In this document: positions 47,544-49,164 of the stretch, piece by piece | Layout of the letters: each line of letters begins with the position of its first letter | Position numbering within the stretch: position 1 is the stretch's first letter | The notes under the pieces: generated by a model | Database searches by the model: none | What the model saw: only the letters and a program-made list of their open reading frames with translations | Told to the model about the DNA's origin: nothing | Assembly: GCF_001039355.2 (NCBI RefSeq) | Contig: NW_019773779.1 | Span: 1 to 49,164 of the forward strand | Length of the DNA stretch: 49,164 nt | Direction: 5' to 3' | Source: Lingula anatina | Taxonomy: Eukaryota; Brachiopoda; Lingulata; Lingulida; Lingulidae | Made by a program: the position numbers and the translations under genes

Positions 47544-49164
47544 TAAGTGAAACAAAACAAGACCAAGCAATTTTTCCATTCTTGTACCCTACGTGTTCTA
47601 TTAAAATTATATTTTCTTATCAAATATTTGATATTTGCTATACTTTGTTTTTACTCTTCCCTCCCAAAGAAAAAAAGAAAGAGTGATGAACAGATTATAA
47701 TTTAAAAAAAAAATGAAAAAGAAGAATAAGTAAACTAGATTCAGCAGGAAAATAAACTGCCCAAACTGCTGTATTGCGCATTTTCTTATAACCCAGCTCA
47801 TGGTTTGTGATGGGGCTTATAAATTGTGTGAACTTAATGGGTTTTATGAGCTTTATGGGCAAGATAAAGTTAATTCAAATTGCCAAAATTGCAGTCTTGA
47901 CTTTGTATCTGCCCCGGTACTATAACAAGTACCCCTTACAAGTTGAAAATTTCACCAATTTAACAGCTGTCTCCTGTTTACTACATTTTATGAGCGAGTA
48001 ATAACTTCTTTGTGAAAAGTGTGTAATATTCAATCAACTGAACAACATTGACATTTGTAACATATGTGATAGGACATAGTTTTAACTATATCTTCTCAAA
48101 TTAATTAGGGTACTGTATAACTAGCTTACCTGTAAGCAGGACTAGCGGGAGGGGGCAGGGATTCAAAAGAAATACTCTCTTTGAAGGAAATAGGCATGGT
48201 CTAACTCAAAAACTCAAAATTGTTCTACACCATTTTTCAAGGTTGGTCAACTAATTGAGGGGTAAAAAGGTTTAATTTTAATGAAAAATCACAGGCAACA
48301 AGCCTGCTATATGCTAATGGCTATATGCCAATAAAGCCAGGGACTATTATATACTGTACATTATACAATCGTAAGATAGACACAGGTGCCAAAGAGGTAA
48401 AAATGTCAGTATTCCAAATATACTGTTTCTTATATCAAAAGCATGCATCTTGCATTTTGCTGCAGGGAAAATCATAAATTTTTAAAACCTTGACAAGTCG
48501 ACTTCTTTGGTGATGTAACAAATTGTTTGGAGCAGATGGGGTTGTTGTTATTTATGGACCTGTTATTTGTACCCCTGGGGGAAGTCTTTTAAAATTTTCT
48601 GAAGTTTGAGTTAAACTATATATTTATTGGGGTAGTGGTGAGCTCATAGAGAATGAGTAACCACTATAATTGTGTATTGTACTACAAGCAACAAATTATG
48701 ATATATGGGAATTGGATGCTAGGGATGTTTGAATGGATGGAGAGAAGGTAAGATAGATGGAAGAAAGAAAGGAAGGAAGAAAAAAGTAAACAAACAAAGA
48801 AAAAGTAAAAAGTTACAGAAATGCAACCAAAAGTAAATATATGTAAATTGAAATAGAAATTTAAAAAGCTCTAAATAGATAACATAATGAAAAAGAAACA
48901 ATAATAAACATCATCCTTTGCAGAAGGGGAAAGAGAAAAAGGAAGATTATCAAATAAATGAAAAGAAAAAGTTAAAAAAAAACTTAAGGTAAGCACTCTT
49001 ATTCATAAAGAATACACCTTATGCAGATAAAATAGTCATCCTACATAAGAAAAAGAAAAAAGGTGATCAATTATATGTGAAGTGATTAAAGAGAAAGAAA
49101 AAAAAAAGATGTTTGAAAGAAATGTCCACAAGGAAGAAGGCACCCTATGATTTTCAACTGCTAT

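Larger units (their letters stand above)
35999..49164 (+). other. Downstream intron, continuing past the window
   Basis: No exon with the expected second LIM half (Cys pair followed by Cys-x2-Asp/His) was found in this 13 kb. It contains MITEs at 36023 and 45175, a 27-bp minisatellite, long GA/CT/TG-CA/AT microsatellites, poly-T tracts and a doubtful alternative last exon at 37062. The stretches 39700-40600 and 47800-49164 show only AT-rich, purine-rich sequence. Confidence 0.55.

Noticed and set aside
47408-47686. 92-codon frame with Tyr-Ile repeats
   Set aside because: Translation of the (AT)n microsatellite.

Overview
The window looks like one piece of a large, AT-rich animal (metazoan) gene. 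I see no bacterial-style gene packing. Exons are short and flanked by consensus GT/AG splice sites, introns run to tens of kilobases, and the rest is microsatellites, minisatellites and short inverted-repeat transposons. Microsatellite density and the MITE content suggest an invertebrate, perhaps marine, but the species cannot be fixed from sequence alone.

The main gene lies on the + strand and encodes a LIM-domain protein; only its 5' part is inside the window. Exon A (coding 2106-2691) carries the start codon, a Tyr/Pro/Arg-rich N-terminus with a repeated CYGTLPR motif, a poly-Asn run and an SH3-ligand-like PPLPAR. A strong candidate exon at 30472-30628 is either an internal cassette or an alternative first exon. 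Exon B (34197-34367) encodes a basic, helix-prone segment. Exon C (35725-35998) encodes an acidic linker with YASI and YSEI motifs and the first half of a LIM zinc finger. The junctions A, candidate, B and C are all phase 1, so the candidate exon and B can be skipped without loss of frame. The second half of the LIM finger is not found downstream, except for a doubtful short alternative last exon at 37062. The gene therefore probably continues past 49164.

Layout: 1-2067 upstream region with a possible TATA promoter and a Harbinger-like MITE; 2068-2691 exon A; 2692-30471 a giant intron with two minisatellite-type arrays, several MITEs (one nested in another) and tandem or dispersed repeats; 30472-35998 the exon cluster, with a LINE 3'-end fragment and a second copy of the first MITE family between exons; 35999-49164 a further intron with MITEs, a 27-bp minisatellite and long microsatellites.

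Two places look like assembly artefacts: a 198-bp segment repeated exactly on both sides of a single N at 32898, and an exact 67-bp tandem duplication at 40605-40738. Most other long open frames in the window are compatible with chance or simple repeats. All exon calls rest on splice-site, frame and motif reading without transcript or homology evidence.
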